The notes beneath the pieces were generated by a model, which had not been told where the DNA came from, ran no database searches, and saw nothing but the letters and a program-made list of their open reading frames with translations. Below are positions 45,225-54,313 of a stretch of DNA of 64,000 nucleotides, one piece after another. How positions within the stretch are numbered: the stretch's first letter is position 1; each line of letters begins with the position of its first letter. The DNA comes from Shewanella benthica (GTDB taxonomy: Bacteria > Pseudomonadota > Gammaproteobacteria > Enterobacterales > Shewanellaceae): the NCBI GenBank assembly GCA_023284085.1, contig JAKVHY010000027.1:23893-87892 (forward strand). The letters are read 5' to 3'. Position numbers and translations under genes: made by a program.

Positions 45225-48086
45225 TTATTGTAAGACCCGGCGGTAGATATCCATGACCTTGTGTGCATGCTCCTCAGCTTTAGTGTCGAGTATCTGAACT
45301 GGAAGATGTTGCAAGGCCAGCCTATGGCTCTCATCACGCAAAAAGAAGTAAGCTTGAATGAGGGACTGAACGTCGATGAGAGGCAAGAGCTCTAGTTCGC
45401 CTAAGGCTTCAAAAATCCTAATATTATCAGACCAGGTAGACAGCTCATCGTGTTCATGAGCATAGGCTAACACTAGAAATTGAGCGATAAATTCGATATC
45501 GGCAATGCCCCCTTCACTCTGCTTAAGATCGAACATCCCAGTATCAACTTTTAACAGGTGTTCACGCATCTTGACTCGCATCTCCCTCACCTCTTTGGCT
45601 AAGGTATGCTTATCTCGCTCCTGTTCGATAACCTGAGAACGTATCAGGCTAAAGCGACTCGAGAGATCATTGGCACCAAACATAAACCTGGCTCTAACCA
45701 GAGCCTGATGCTCCCAGGTCCAGGCTTCCTCTTTCTGATACAAACCAAAGTTTTCTATTTCACTTACGAGTAAACCCGATGATCCTGATGGTCGCAAACG
45801 CATGTCCACTTCGTAGAGTTCACCTGATGTGGTTCGGGTAGAGAACAGGTGCAAAATCCGCTGAGCAAGCTTGAGATAGAAATGTCCAATCTCTATGGGA
45901 CGTGCGCCATCGGTCTCACTATGCTCAGGACATCGCTCACGAGAATAGTTATGTAAAAACACCAGATCGAGATCCGAACCATACCCAAGCTCTAGCCCAC
46001 CAGCTTTACCATAACCTATGACGGCAAACCCCATATCACCGCCTTCGAGGTGACTCGGAATCCCGTGACGACTGGTAATTTGTAACCAGGCCTGAGTAAC
46101 GACTTGATCGATAACAGCCTCAGCCAGTAGAGTGAGATGATCGCTCACCTCGCTCACAGGTAAAACTCCTGTGACATCCGCGGCAGCAATTTTTAACTGC
46201 TGTGATAACTTAAACTGTCTGAGAACCTCCATCTGCTGCTCCATATCCTCCTCCGGGACGCGCAGCAAGTATTGCCTCAATTCACTACCATAATCATCGA
46301 GAGAAGTGGTGTCATATAGCTGAGTCGGATCGATAAGCTCATCGAGCAACATCGGAAACTTAGACAACTGCTCAGCAATCCAGGGACTCGCCTGGCACAG
46401 ACTCACCAACTGTTGACGGGCCCCGGGGTTTTCATAGAGGAGTTCTAGATAGGTTGTACGAGTCAAGATCTGATCCAGCACCTTAGAAACTGCCGCAAAA
46501 GCCTTGGAGGGAGAAGCTAAATGGGTAAATTCACGCAATAGCCAAGGCATAAGCTTGTCTAAGGTATCCCTGCCACGGGGGCCTATGCTACGTTTAACTA
46601 TGGTTTCACGCCATTGCTTAAGCAAGGGCCAGAGATCGGGATCTTCTATGGCTTGTTCACTTATCAAGCTTTGAGCATGATCATCTTCCTGGATATTCCA
46701 AAGATCTTGGGTCCAAAGATCGGTGATATCATCTTGCTCATTCCCGCCAACGGTATCCTTAAAGTGGCGATGAATCTTACTCATGGCCGACTCGATATGT
46801 GTCCTGAGTTCAGCCTCCGAAGCCATTCCCAAAGCGTGACATAGTCGGTACCAGTCCAAGCCATTATCCGGCAAGGTTTGCGTCTGTTTATCTCCTATTG
46901 CCTGTAGCAGGTTCTCGACTCGTCTTAACAGTAGATAACTCTGCTTGAGCTCATCTACCACCAGATACTCGAGTTGTCCTAAGCTATATAGGGTATCTAT
47001 CGCCGCAAACAGACTCTGCTGACGCAAAGAAGGCTCACGACCGCCACGGATCAGTTGAAAACTCTGAATAACAAACTCAACCTCTCGAATGCCACCTGCG
47101 CCTAACTTGATATTGTCGGTGAGCTGTCTGCGTCTCACTTCCTGAGTGATCAGTTGCTTCATCTTACGCAGGGATTCGATGGCAGAGAAATCGATATAAC
47201 GACGGTAGACGAAAGGCCTTAGCATGGAGTGGAGTTCATCTGAGTACGCCGTCCAAGGGCCTAGGGCTCTGGCCTTGACCATGGCATATCTCTCCCAATC
47301 CCGCCCCTGCTCCTGGTAATAATCCTCAAGACCACTGAAACTCACCACTAGCGGACCGCTTTCGCCATAGGGGCGCAGACGCATATCGACGCGATAGACG
47401 AAGCCATCGACGGTAACTTGGTGTAGCAGATTGACCAGACGTTGGCCCATGCGAATGAAGAACTGCTGATTAGCTAAGCTTCTGCGTCCTCCCTGAGTCT
47501 CACCATGCTCGGGAAAGGTAAAAATAAGATCGATATCGGAAGAGAAGTTAAGCTCACGCCCCCCCAGCTTACCCATGCCTAACACGAGTAAAGGTTGTGG
47601 ATTGCCTTCACTATCGCAAGGGGTGCCGAGTTGCTTACACATATCAGTATATAGCCAGTCTCGGCCGGCAATGACCAAGGCTTCAGACAGGGCCGACAGA
47701 TCTAACAATGAGTCTTCGAGGCTGACATAGCCGAAGAAATCCCGCCAAGCTAAACGCACCATCTGTCGATTTCGATAACGTCGAAGATGAAGCTTAACTT
47801 CATCTTCACTGGCGCAGGCCTCTAACAGCTCATGCACCTCTCTATCAAAACTTTGACGCTCCAGATTATCGAGCAGTCCATTAAAAAGCGGAGAGATCCA
47901 ATCCGGATGACGACATAATTGCTCTGCAATAAAATCACTGAGTCCCATGATGCGATAAAGCTCGCCGCTCTGCTGCTGGCTGAGCTCTTCAGAACGCTGA
48001 GGCCAGACTTCATTCAGCCTTTGCCAGTAACGATCTGCGACTTTAACAATAATGGCAGACAAGGGCTTGTTACTGATATTTTCCAT
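45225..48086 (-). CDS. glnE: glutamine synthetase adenylyl/deadenylyl transferase
   Basis: A 953-residue enzyme that switches glutamine synthetase activity by adding or removing AMP in response to PII. Two nucleotidyltransferase domains are visible: GGRELNFSSDIDLIFTF in the N-terminal (deadenylylating) half and GGLELGYGSDLDLVFLHN in the C-terminal (adenylylating) half, each with a G-S/S-D-x-D pattern, and the linked helical regions. The ATG at 48086 has AAGGATT upstream; a TTG seven codons earlier is less likely. In E. coli the CYTH-CHAD gene ygiF precedes glnE; here it lies 8 kb away. Confidence 0.97.
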   Translation of the reverse strand: MENISNKPLSAIIVKVADRYWQRLNEVWPQRSEELSQQQSGELYRIMGLSDFIAEQLCRHPDWISPLFNGLLDNLERQSFDREVHELLEACASEDEVKLHLRRYRNRQMVRLAWRDFFGYVSLEDSLLDLSALSEALVIAGRDWLYTDMCKQLGTPCDSEGNPQPLLVLGMGKLGGRELNFSSDIDLIFTFPEHGETQGGRRSLANQQFFIRMGQRLVNLLHQVTVDGFVYRVDMRLRPYGESGPLVVSFSGLEDYYQEQGRDWERYAMVKARALGPWTAYSDELHSMLRPFVYRRYIDFSAIESLRKMKQLITQEVRRRQLTDNIKLGAGGIREVEFVIQSFQLIRGGREPSLRQQSLFAAIDTLYSLGQLEYLVVDELKQSYLLLRRVENLLQAIGDKQTQTLPDNGLDWYRLCHALGMASEAELRTHIESAMSKIHRHFKDTVGGNEQDDITDLWTQDLWNIQEDDHAQSLISEQAIEDPDLWPLLKQWRETIVKRSIGPRGRDTLDKLMPWLLREFTHLASPSKAFAAVSKVLDQILTRTTYLELLYENPGARQQLVSLCQASPWIAEQLSKFPMLLDELIDPTQLYDTTSLDDYGSELRQYLLRVPEEDMEQQMEVLRQFKLSQQLKIAAADVTGVLPVSEVSDHLTLLAEAVIDQVVTQAWLQITSRHGIPSHLEGGDMGFAVIGYGKAGGLELGYGSDLDLVFLHNYSRERCPEHSETDGARPIEIGHFYLKLAQRILHLFSTRTTSGELYEVDMRLRPSGSSGLLVSEIENFGLYQKEEAWTWEHQALVRARFMFGANDLSSRFSLIRSQVIEQERDKHTLAKEVREMRVKMREHLLKVDTGMFDLKQSEGGIADIEFIAQFLVLAYAHEHDELSTWSDNIRIFEALGELELLPLIDVQSLIQAYFFLRDESHRLALQHLPVQILDTKAEEHAHKVMDIYRRVLQ

Positions 48087-48118
48087 TGCAATAATAATCC
48101 TTAACAATTTTGACTGTC

Positions 48119-48186
48119 GACATATTATGTCTTTGGTGATATAGATATGTCTTAAATGATCTGCTTATGTCCCGAATGATATATAT
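48119..48186. promoter_or_regulatory. palindrome plus three 20-bp tandem operators
   Basis: GACATATTATGTC (48119-48131) is followed by a strict 20-base period: ATGTC at 48127, 48147 and 48167, and TGAT at 48137, 48157 and 48177 (unit ATGTC-N5-TGAT-N6). Two helical turns per unit would place one regulator face on each. It lies between glnE and the divergently read lipoprotein gene. The same palindrome occurs twice before the DUF2170 gene at 52162-52208. Confidence 0.65.
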
Positions 48187-48353
48187 TAGTCATCATCTTG
48201 CACTAAGATGAACAGCTAACTGATATCTTAGATAAAACGACTATTTATAATCTCAGTTGAGAGGTTACTATAACCTAAGCAAGCACTACCTTGGGTAGTG
48301 AAATCTTGCGCTGAGAATTTAATTCAGTACCACCAGCTAATAATGGAGAAAAC

Positions 48354-49313
48354 ATGGCAGCGATGCTTATGCGTATTCTCACCCTGACATTGCTATTAAC
48401 CTTAGTCGGTTGTGGCGATGACAGGCCCGACAAGATTGCTCAGTTTCAGCAATTAGCCGGCAAGAGAATCGATACCTTGGGCCAGATGCTCAATGACGGC
48501 CAGATCCGTAATGCAATGTTACTCAAGCAGTACACGAGTATTATGGAACGGCAGAATCCGGACATGGCGCCGTTATTTGGTGAGCTCGCCAAAGATGCGA
48601 CCACCAAAGGCCCCATGTACACCTCTCTGGTGAGTCGATATCGAGATCTCAGTAATGCCAGTAACTATGTGGATCTCGATCAGCAGTTAGCCGAAGCCGA
48701 GAATATCTATTATGCCGCCGACTCTAGCCTATATAACGATATGATCTCGGATCCACTCAATGTGGTCGCCGACATGTCTAATGGTGCGCTCGCCAGAGTA
48801 AACTCCATTAGCCGCGAGGCTTCAGCCTTGGCCAACGGAGCCGATGATTTCGGTGCCGGCAGTCAACTCGTGGGCAATCCAGGTTATGGCAGCTGGCAGA
48901 CAGGTTCTAGCGGCACGTCCTTCTGGGCCTGGTACGGTATGTATTCCATGTTCTCCAATGTGATGCGTGGGCCTATCGGCTACGACCGTTGGTCTGGCAG
49001 AAGAAACTACAGCTATTATAACGATGTGGGTCGATACCGATATACCTCACCTAAACAGGCCAGTGCACAAAATAAGACCTTCGAGCGCACCAAGAAACAA
49101 TTCAGTTCACAAGGGAAGAAGTTCGATAGCCCCTATGCCAAGTCACGCTCAGGCTCAACCAGCCTATCGAGACAAAGCACAAGTACACCTAAGGCGAGCA
49201 CCACAGGTACTCGCAGTAAAAGTAGCAGTAAGTTCCGTTCTAATTACTCTAAGAACAGTAACTTCCGCAATTCTAACAGTCGCACGACTCGCGGTGTACG
49301 CCGAGGCAAATAG
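48354..49313 (+). CDS. lipoprotein with basic Ser-rich tail, first gene of the PspA-linked cluster
   Basis: A 319-residue lipoprotein; LTLVGCGDD puts the lipidated Cys at 20. The middle (30-170) is helical, 180-230 is Gly/Trp/Tyr-rich (WAWYGMYSMFSN), and the last 90 residues are Ser/Arg/Lys low complexity (QSTSTPKASTTGTRSKSSSK), probably disordered. No family recognised. GGAG precedes ATG. It is 14 bases from the DUF350 gene and clearly in the same operon. In E. coli the related yjf group carries a different lipoprotein (YjfM), which may be an analogue (inference). Confidence 0.7.
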   Translation: MAAMLMRILTLTLLLTLVGCGDDRPDKIAQFQQLAGKRIDTLGQMLNDGQIRNAMLLKQYTSIMERQNPDMAPLFGELAKDATTKGPMYTSLVSRYRDLSNASNYVDLDQQLAEAENIYYAADSSLYNDMISDPLNVVADMSNGALARVNSISREASALANGADDFGAGSQLVGNPGYGSWQTGSSGTSFWAWYGMYSMFSNVMRGPIGYDRWSGRRNYSYYNDVGRYRYTSPKQASAQNKTFERTKKQFSSQGKKFDSPYAKSRSGSTSLSRQSTSTPKASTTGTRSKSSSKFRSNYSKNSNFRNSNSRTTRGVRRGK

Positions 49314-49326
49314 GTAAGGAAATCAC

Positions 49327-50226
49327 ATGACATTATTTCAAAACTTCGGCATAACCACAGATCTGGCGATCATCTTAGTGATCGATCTGACTATCGCAAT
49401 TATTCTGCTCACCTTGATGCGTTACCTGCAAGGTTGGACAGCTAAGGTCGACAGCCGTGTCGAACTGGCAGAGAGAGATAACTTTGCCTTCGGCATCAGC
49501 ACAGCCGGTGCCATAGCGGGCTTGGGTATCGTACTCACAGGTGCGATCTCGGGAGAGGCTGCCACTTCTTATGCTGCCGAAGCGATAGGCATGAGTGCCT
49601 ACGGCCTATTTGGTCTGATACTGATCAAGCTAGGTCGATATCTTCACGATAAGATCGCACTCAATGAGTTCAACAAGGGGGAGCAAATCCTTAAGGGCAA
49701 TATCTCAGTTGCCATCGTCGATGCCAGCGCCGCGATCGCCACGGCGATTATCATCCGCTCGGTACTCATCTGGGCCGAAGATCTGACTGTCGATACCTTT
49801 ATTGCCATATTCAGTGCCTTCGCTATTTCTCAGCTAATGTTGGTGCTGCTGACCCGTTTTCGTGAGTACAGATATGCCAAGCGTAATCAAGACTCTTCCA
49901 TGCAAGATGCCTTAGTTCAAGGCCATAAAGCCGTGGCGATTCGTCATAGCGGTTATATGCTAGCCATGGCACTGAGCTTCAATGCCGCGAGTCACTTCAT
50001 CATCTATAACCCTCAGGCTTACATAGCCAACTTAATAGGTTGGCTAGTCTTCTCGGTGATCATGTTAGTGGCACTCACAGTGCTGATAAAAATAGTGAAG
50101 AAGTTAGTACTTTCTAACATCAACTTGGCCCAAGAAGTGGAACAGCAACACAATATTGGTATCGCTACCGTAGAGTTAGCCATCAGTGTCGCCGTGGCGC
50201 TCATTCTCACCAGCTTAATGTATTAA
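49327..50226 (+). CDS. two-domain DUF350 membrane protein (YjfL-like)
   Basis: A 299-residue inner membrane protein with about eight helices formed by two DUF350 units: the first includes ERDNFAFGISTAGAIAGLGIVLTG, the second AVAIRHSGYMLAMALSFNAASHF. E. coli YjfL is usually a single unit, so this is a tandem form. The molecular function is unknown; the family recurs with PspA/IM30 and polyamine genes in predicted membrane stress modules. It is closely coupled to the lipoprotein gene before it. Confidence 0.85.
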   Translation: MTLFQNFGITTDLAIILVIDLTIAIILLTLMRYLQGWTAKVDSRVELAERDNFAFGISTAGAIAGLGIVLTGAISGEAATSYAAEAIGMSAYGLFGLILIKLGRYLHDKIALNEFNKGEQILKGNISVAIVDASAAIATAIIIRSVLIWAEDLTVDTFIAIFSAFAISQLMLVLLTRFREYRYAKRNQDSSMQDALVQGHKAVAIRHSGYMLAMALSFNAASHFIIYNPQAYIANLIGWLVFSVIMLVALTVLIKIVKKLVLSNINLAQEVEQQHNIGIATVELAISVAVALILTSLMY

Positions 50227-50285
50227 ATTAGTTATCTGCTCCACAAATACGGTTAATCATCTGATTAACCGTTTTATTTTCCCTA

Positions 50286-52028
50286 ATGCAAGAGATACAA
50301 GTGACTGAAAAAGCGCTTAATACCGGCTCGACAAACCAAGAAAGAAAACTCAGCTGGTTTGACGATACCTTACTGCTAGGCATAATGGCCGTACTCGCCG
50401 GCTGTGGTTTAATCTACGAATATCTACTGTCCCATTATGCGGGTCGTATCCTGGGAGCATTAGAAGCCGCCATCTATACCATGATTGGCCTGATGATCGT
50501 CTCCATGGGCATAGGTGCATTCGCCGCCAGAAAGATACGTTGTGCCTACACAGGCTTCGCCATACTCGAACTCAGCGTCGCCCTGTGTGGCTCACTGGCC
50601 ATATTGATCACTGCCGCCGTTATCGGCTTCGGACAACAACTGCCCCTGATCATAGCCAGCACATTAGGCTTACCGCCAGATCAACTCCCCGAAGGCGGTT
50701 TCATCGGCCTGTTACAGCACCTAAGTGAATACCTGCCCTACTTCTGGGGCGTAGTGCTCGGCTTGATGATCGGCATGGAAATCCCTCTCATAGCTCGCGT
50801 GCGCCAATCTCTGTGCGATGAGCACCTGATGCACAATGCCGGCACCATCTATGGCGCCGACTACGTAGGTGCGGGGATAGGAGCCGCCATCTGGGTGACC
50901 TTTATGCTAGCCATAGATATTCAGCTTGCGGCGGCATTGACTGCCAGCTTTAACTTACTGGCAGGTTTTATCTTTATCTGGCGGTTCTGGGATCGCATCA
51001 AGTTCGTAAAGATCTTGTTGGTTGGCCATTTTATCGCATCGGGTATCTTGCTCTTGTTGGCCTGGCACGGTCCCGGCTGGGAGCAAAACTTCAATAACTT
51101 GCTCTATAAAGATAATGTTATCTATGCCAAGTCGACCCGTTTTCAGCAGCTCACCTTTACCGAGAGATTGAGAGGCAGTGGCATAGCTCCTGTCTATTCT
51201 TTGTATATCAATGGACGATTACAGTTCTCCAGTATCGATGAGCATATCTATCATGCATTTCTGGTCCATCCGACCATGGAAGCGGCGGCTCGCCACGACA
51301 AGGTATTGATCATAGGTGGCGGCGATGGATTAGGGTTAAAACAAGTATTAAAGTGGCAACCTAAGCACGTCACCTTGATGGATCTCGATAAAGATCTGCT
51401 GGACCTGTTCACCTCTCACGACGCCGATATGCCAAAGCGATTAAGCCAAACCTTGCTTAAGCTCAATGGTGATGCTCTCAACGATCCCAGAGTCGAAGTC
51501 TTGGTAGACGATGCCTTCAATGGCGTAGATAAACTACTGAGGAAAGGTGAGAAATATGATGTCATCATAGTCGACCTACCCGATCCCAGCCATCCGGATC
51601 TTAACAAGCTATACTCAGATCTTTTTTATAAGAAACTAAAGGAACTCTTGAGTGCAGATGGTGCTCTAACTGTACAATCGACCTCACCCTATCATGCGCC
51701 TAAGGCCTTTATTTCTGTCGGAAAAACCTTAGCACTCGCGGGCTTCGATGTTAGCCAGTACCACCACAATGTACCGAGTTTCGGTGAATGGGGCTGGAGC
51801 ATAGCCACGGCATCAGGCAAGAATGCCAAAGCAAGACTGAGTGACATCGAGCAGCTGTCGATAACTGATGACTGGCTCACGCCTGGGCTTATCAAGGGCG
51901 CTTTCGAGTTTCCGGGGAACTTCTATCAAGATATAGACAAGATTCAAGCCAACAGAATTGGCTCGATGCAGTTATACCAGTACCATCAGCAGGCCTGGAG
52001 AGAAAACCAGGGAGTGACACTATTCTGA
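50286..52028 (+). CDS. membrane-fused polyamine aminopropyltransferase
   Basis: A 580-residue protein joining about seven membrane helices (30-270) to a spermidine-synthase domain (about 300-530). The cofactor site is VLIIGGGDGLGLKQVLKW; acidic residues follow in LMDLDKDLLDLF (binding of the decarboxylated SAM ribose) and DVIIVDLPDPSHP (catalytic Asp of the DxxDP type); LYSDLFYKKL is typical. Soluble SpeE lacks the membrane part; fused forms are known but their substrates are poorly defined. No SAM decarboxylase is in the window. It follows the DUF350 gene by 59 bases. Confidence 0.88.
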   Translation: MQEIQVTEKALNTGSTNQERKLSWFDDTLLLGIMAVLAGCGLIYEYLLSHYAGRILGALEAAIYTMIGLMIVSMGIGAFAARKIRCAYTGFAILELSVALCGSLAILITAAVIGFGQQLPLIIASTLGLPPDQLPEGGFIGLLQHLSEYLPYFWGVVLGLMIGMEIPLIARVRQSLCDEHLMHNAGTIYGADYVGAGIGAAIWVTFMLAIDIQLAAALTASFNLLAGFIFIWRFWDRIKFVKILLVGHFIASGILLLLAWHGPGWEQNFNNLLYKDNVIYAKSTRFQQLTFTERLRGSGIAPVYSLYINGRLQFSSIDEHIYHAFLVHPTMEAAARHDKVLIIGGGDGLGLKQVLKWQPKHVTLMDLDKDLLDLFTSHDADMPKRLSQTLLKLNGDALNDPRVEVLVDDAFNGVDKLLRKGEKYDVIIVDLPDPSHPDLNKLYSDLFYKKLKELLSADGALTVQSTSPYHAPKAFISVGKTLALAGFDVSQYHHNVPSFGEWGWSIATASGKNAKARLSDIEQLSITDDWLTPGLIKGAFEFPGNFYQDIDKIQANRIGSMQLYQYHQQAWRENQGVTLF

Positions 52029-52148
52029 TGACCAGTGACAATCACAGATAAGCAGCTACAGAAACAAGAATCTAGATCAACATAGAGCTGTCTCAATCTT
52101 ATGAAATACCAGATAAGACAGCTCAATTTATTACTTATGATTTTTCTC

Positions 52149-52208
52149 AAAGATAGCGCTTGACATATTATGTCGTAATGCTATCTTTAACCGCAGACAT
52201 AATATGTC
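52149..52208 (+). promoter_or_regulatory. nested operators over the DUF2170-pspA promoter
   Basis: GACATATTATGTC (52162-52174) lies at the exact centre of a wider inverted repeat, AAAGATAGC (52149-52157) and GCTATCTTT (52180-52188). The opposite-orientation copy GACATAATATGTC is at 52196-52208. A -35 TTGACA (52160-52165) and -10 TATCTT (52182-52187), 16 bases apart, overlap them, so a bound factor would cover the polymerase site. This is the same motif as at 48119. Confidence 0.68.
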
Positions 52209-52222
52209 AAATGAGGACAAAT

Positions 52223-52636
52223 ATGAATATCCACAATATTGCTAACCACCTCAATGATCTTGGTGACAAGAGTCACACAGGCCTTCAATTCGATTGCTAC
52301 CCAATCGATGGTGAAGTAGAAGTATTACAGGTCAATATCGTAGGTCGTGAAGAGATACCCGTATTTGTATCGGTAACGGAAAACCAAGTTCTCTGTATCA
52401 GTTACCTTTGGGGTGAAGACGAAGTCAAACAAGAAAGCCGCATGGCAATGTTTGAGACCATGTTGGAACTTAACATCCCGATGCCATTGTCATCTTTCGC
52501 AAAAGTAGATGACAAGTACGTTGTTTATGGTGCGCTATCGGTGCACTCGGATATGCTGGAGATCGAACAGGAGCTTTCAGTTCTGTCTGATAACTGCCTG
52601 GAAGTCATCGATGAGATGAGCGACTTCCTCAAGTAA
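52223..52636 (+). CDS. DUF2170 family protein (YjfI-like)
   Basis: A 137-residue soluble acidic protein matching DUF2170. Features include DCYPIDGEVEVLQV, FVSVTENQVLCISYLW and LSVHSDMLEIEQELSVL. Function unknown; it is a regular companion of the PspA/IM30 paralogue YjfJ. ATG at 52223 follows GAGGA with 5 bases spacing; in-frame Mets upstream lie in the promoter/operator region and are rejected. It is read from its own promoter (52160-52187) and precedes pspA by 40 bases. Confidence 0.85.
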   Translation: MNIHNIANHLNDLGDKSHTGLQFDCYPIDGEVEVLQVNIVGREEIPVFVSVTENQVLCISYLWGEDEVKQESRMAMFETMLELNIPMPLSSFAKVDDKYVVYGALSVHSDMLEIEQELSVLSDNCLEVIDEMSDFLK

Positions 52637-52676
52637 TTTTTTATGTACTTACACTAAATTTTTAAGGAGCCACATC

Positions 52677-53363
52677 ATGGGCATACTAAACAAGATTTTA
52701 ACCGCTTTCCGTGGCGGCGCCAACGAAGTTGGTCAGACCATAGTCGACGCGAACTCAACCCGTATCTTCGAGCAGGAGATCCGTGATGCAGAGAAGCATT
52801 TAACCAAGGCTAAGCGTGAACTGACTGATGTTATGGCAAAAGAGATGCAAGCCAGCCGTGAAATCGATCGCTTGAAGCGTTCAGTCACAGAGCATGAAGG
52901 TTTTGCAACTCAAGCTCTACAGCAAGAAAATGAAACACTTGCCTTAGAAGTTGCCGAAAAGATAGCTCAGCTAGATCAAGAGCTAACCGAGCAACAGTCA
53001 GCTAACGACAGCTTCAGTTCTCACGCCGCGCGTCTTAAAGACCTGGTGCGTAAGACTGAACGTCAGTTAACCGACTACCAGCGTCAACTCACTATGGTAA
53101 AGACCACTGAGAGCGTACAGAAAGCCACGGCGTCGATAACTAACTCTTTCGCCGGCAGCAACTCTAAGCTGTTAAATGCTAAGGATTCGCTGGAGCGTAT
53201 CAAGGCTCGTCAACAGCAGTTCGATGACCGCCTGAAAGCATCCGAAGCTTTAGAAGATGAGAACAGCGATAAGTCACTGCATGCCAAGTTGGCTGAAGCC
53301 GGTATCGGTGAGCAGAAGTCCAACGCGAATGCCGTATTGGAACGCCTCAAGGCACGTAAGTAA
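52677..53363 (+). CDS. PspA/IM30 family membrane-stress protein (YjfJ-like)
   Basis: A 228-residue PspA homologue that should be almost entirely long alpha helix (EQEIRDAEKHLTKAKRELTDVMAKEMQ... through LKDLVRKTERQLTDYQRQL). These proteins coat and stabilise the inner membrane, forming ESCRT-III-like assemblies. No PspB, C or F is here; the cluster lacks the classical sigma-54 phage-shock regulation. AAGGAGCC precedes the ATG. It is best seen as the YjfJ paralogue, the structural core of the neighbouring DUF2170/DUF2491/DUF350 group. Confidence 0.93.
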   Translation: MGILNKILTAFRGGANEVGQTIVDANSTRIFEQEIRDAEKHLTKAKRELTDVMAKEMQASREIDRLKRSVTEHEGFATQALQQENETLALEVAEKIAQLDQELTEQQSANDSFSSHAARLKDLVRKTERQLTDYQRQLTMVKTTESVQKATASITNSFAGSNSKLLNAKDSLERIKARQQQFDDRLKASEALEDENSDKSLHAKLAEAGIGEQKSNANAVLERLKARK

Positions 53364-53566
53364 TCGCGATTAGATTTCACATGAAGCTAGATACTAGCCT
53401 CTCATGCCTTGACTAAAAGTACAGCGCTTTTCTTTTCATAAAGAAAGGCGCTCTTTTGTCTTATACCTCAAATAGCCTATAGCAGGCTAACCATCAAAGC
53501 CGTTTCCCCAGTGAATCCCCCTAGGGAAGTAGCAGCTTAAAATATATTAACCAATCAGGAGTGATG

Positions 53567-54220
53567 ATGAGTTTTTTAAAAGGTCTTTTTGGTAAGAAAG
53601 AGGCACCGCAGCGTCAACTGGATCATCCCTCTAAGCTCCTCAAGGGAGATATGATCTCTCTGGATGATAGTTTCGCCCTGCCGCCACAACTCAGAGGTCA
53701 GCAGTTAAGAGTCGAATCCATCAGCACCTATGAATACCAACGTAAACAACAGACTGAATGGGCACTCAAGGGGCATGGAAATGACACGATTTTCTTGTCT
53801 CTCGATGAAGACGATGAAACCTATCTGGCCTTTTCCATTAAGATCAACCGTTCAATAGTCGAACATATTTTCGATCTCGACCAGTTTGGGACCATATTCG
53901 AAGAAGATAAGCAGGCACAATTAACCACATTAAAACTACCGAGTGAGCTGGTTGCAGAATTTTCTCAGTGGTTAGGCAAAGAATACCACCAGGTCAATTT
54001 TGCTCAATTTGGTTACTTCCACCGGGAAGATTACCGCGGTAAGAAGCCACCACAGGATGCCGATGGCGCCACAGGCGATGAATTCGAGTCCTATCATCTA
54101 CTTGACGAAGATGAGAAATATGCCATCGATGTGGAAGTCTATGCCGATGGCGATACCGATGTCATGTTAACCTTGTACCGCCCGCTTTCCGATATAAGAG
54201 ATTATTGGCCCGGGAAATAA
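53567..54220 (+). CDS. DUF2491 family protein (YjfK-like)
   Basis: A 217-residue soluble acidic protein matching DUF2491, of unknown function. MSFLKGLFGKKEAP begins it, and LDEDEKYAIDVEVYADGDTDVMLTLYRPLSDIRDYWP ends it in family style. The region opens GTG-ATG-ATG-AGT; the last ATG (53567) has the best distance to AGGAG. It follows pspA after 200 bases containing AAGAAAGGCGCTCTTT-type sequence, so it may be read separately. In E. coli the order is yjfI-yjfJ-yjfK-yjfL. Confidence 0.87.
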   Translation: MSFLKGLFGKKEAPQRQLDHPSKLLKGDMISLDDSFALPPQLRGQQLRVESISTYEYQRKQQTEWALKGHGNDTIFLSLDEDDETYLAFSIKINRSIVEHIFDLDQFGTIFEEDKQAQLTTLKLPSELVAEFSQWLGKEYHQVNFAQFGYFHREDYRGKKPPQDADGATGDEFESYHLLDEDEKYAIDVEVYADGDTDVMLTLYRPLSDIRDYWPGK

Positions 54221-54230
54221 GCTCTACAGT

Positions 54231-54265
54231 TCCTAGGTTCTAGAACCTAGGAACCAGGAACTGAG
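54231..54265. repeat. 26-bp perfect palindrome with CCTAGG
   Basis: GTTCCTAGGTTCT (54231-54243) is followed directly by its exact complement to 54256, and then by CAGGAACTG, which repeats the outer arm. It sits 11 bases after the DUF2491 stop; no T-tract follows. The same core appears at 6821, 34510 and 37781. Confidence 0.6.
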
Positions 54266-54313
54266 TTTTAAGAACAATTTTATTGTTAAGGTTAATTTTT
54301 AAGGTAATACCGA

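Noticed and set aside
52677..53363. Classical phage-shock (pspFABC) operon
   Set aside because: No PspB, PspC or PspF is encoded and no clear sigma-54 promoter (TGGCAC-N5-TTGC) precedes the gene; the companions are of the yjf type.
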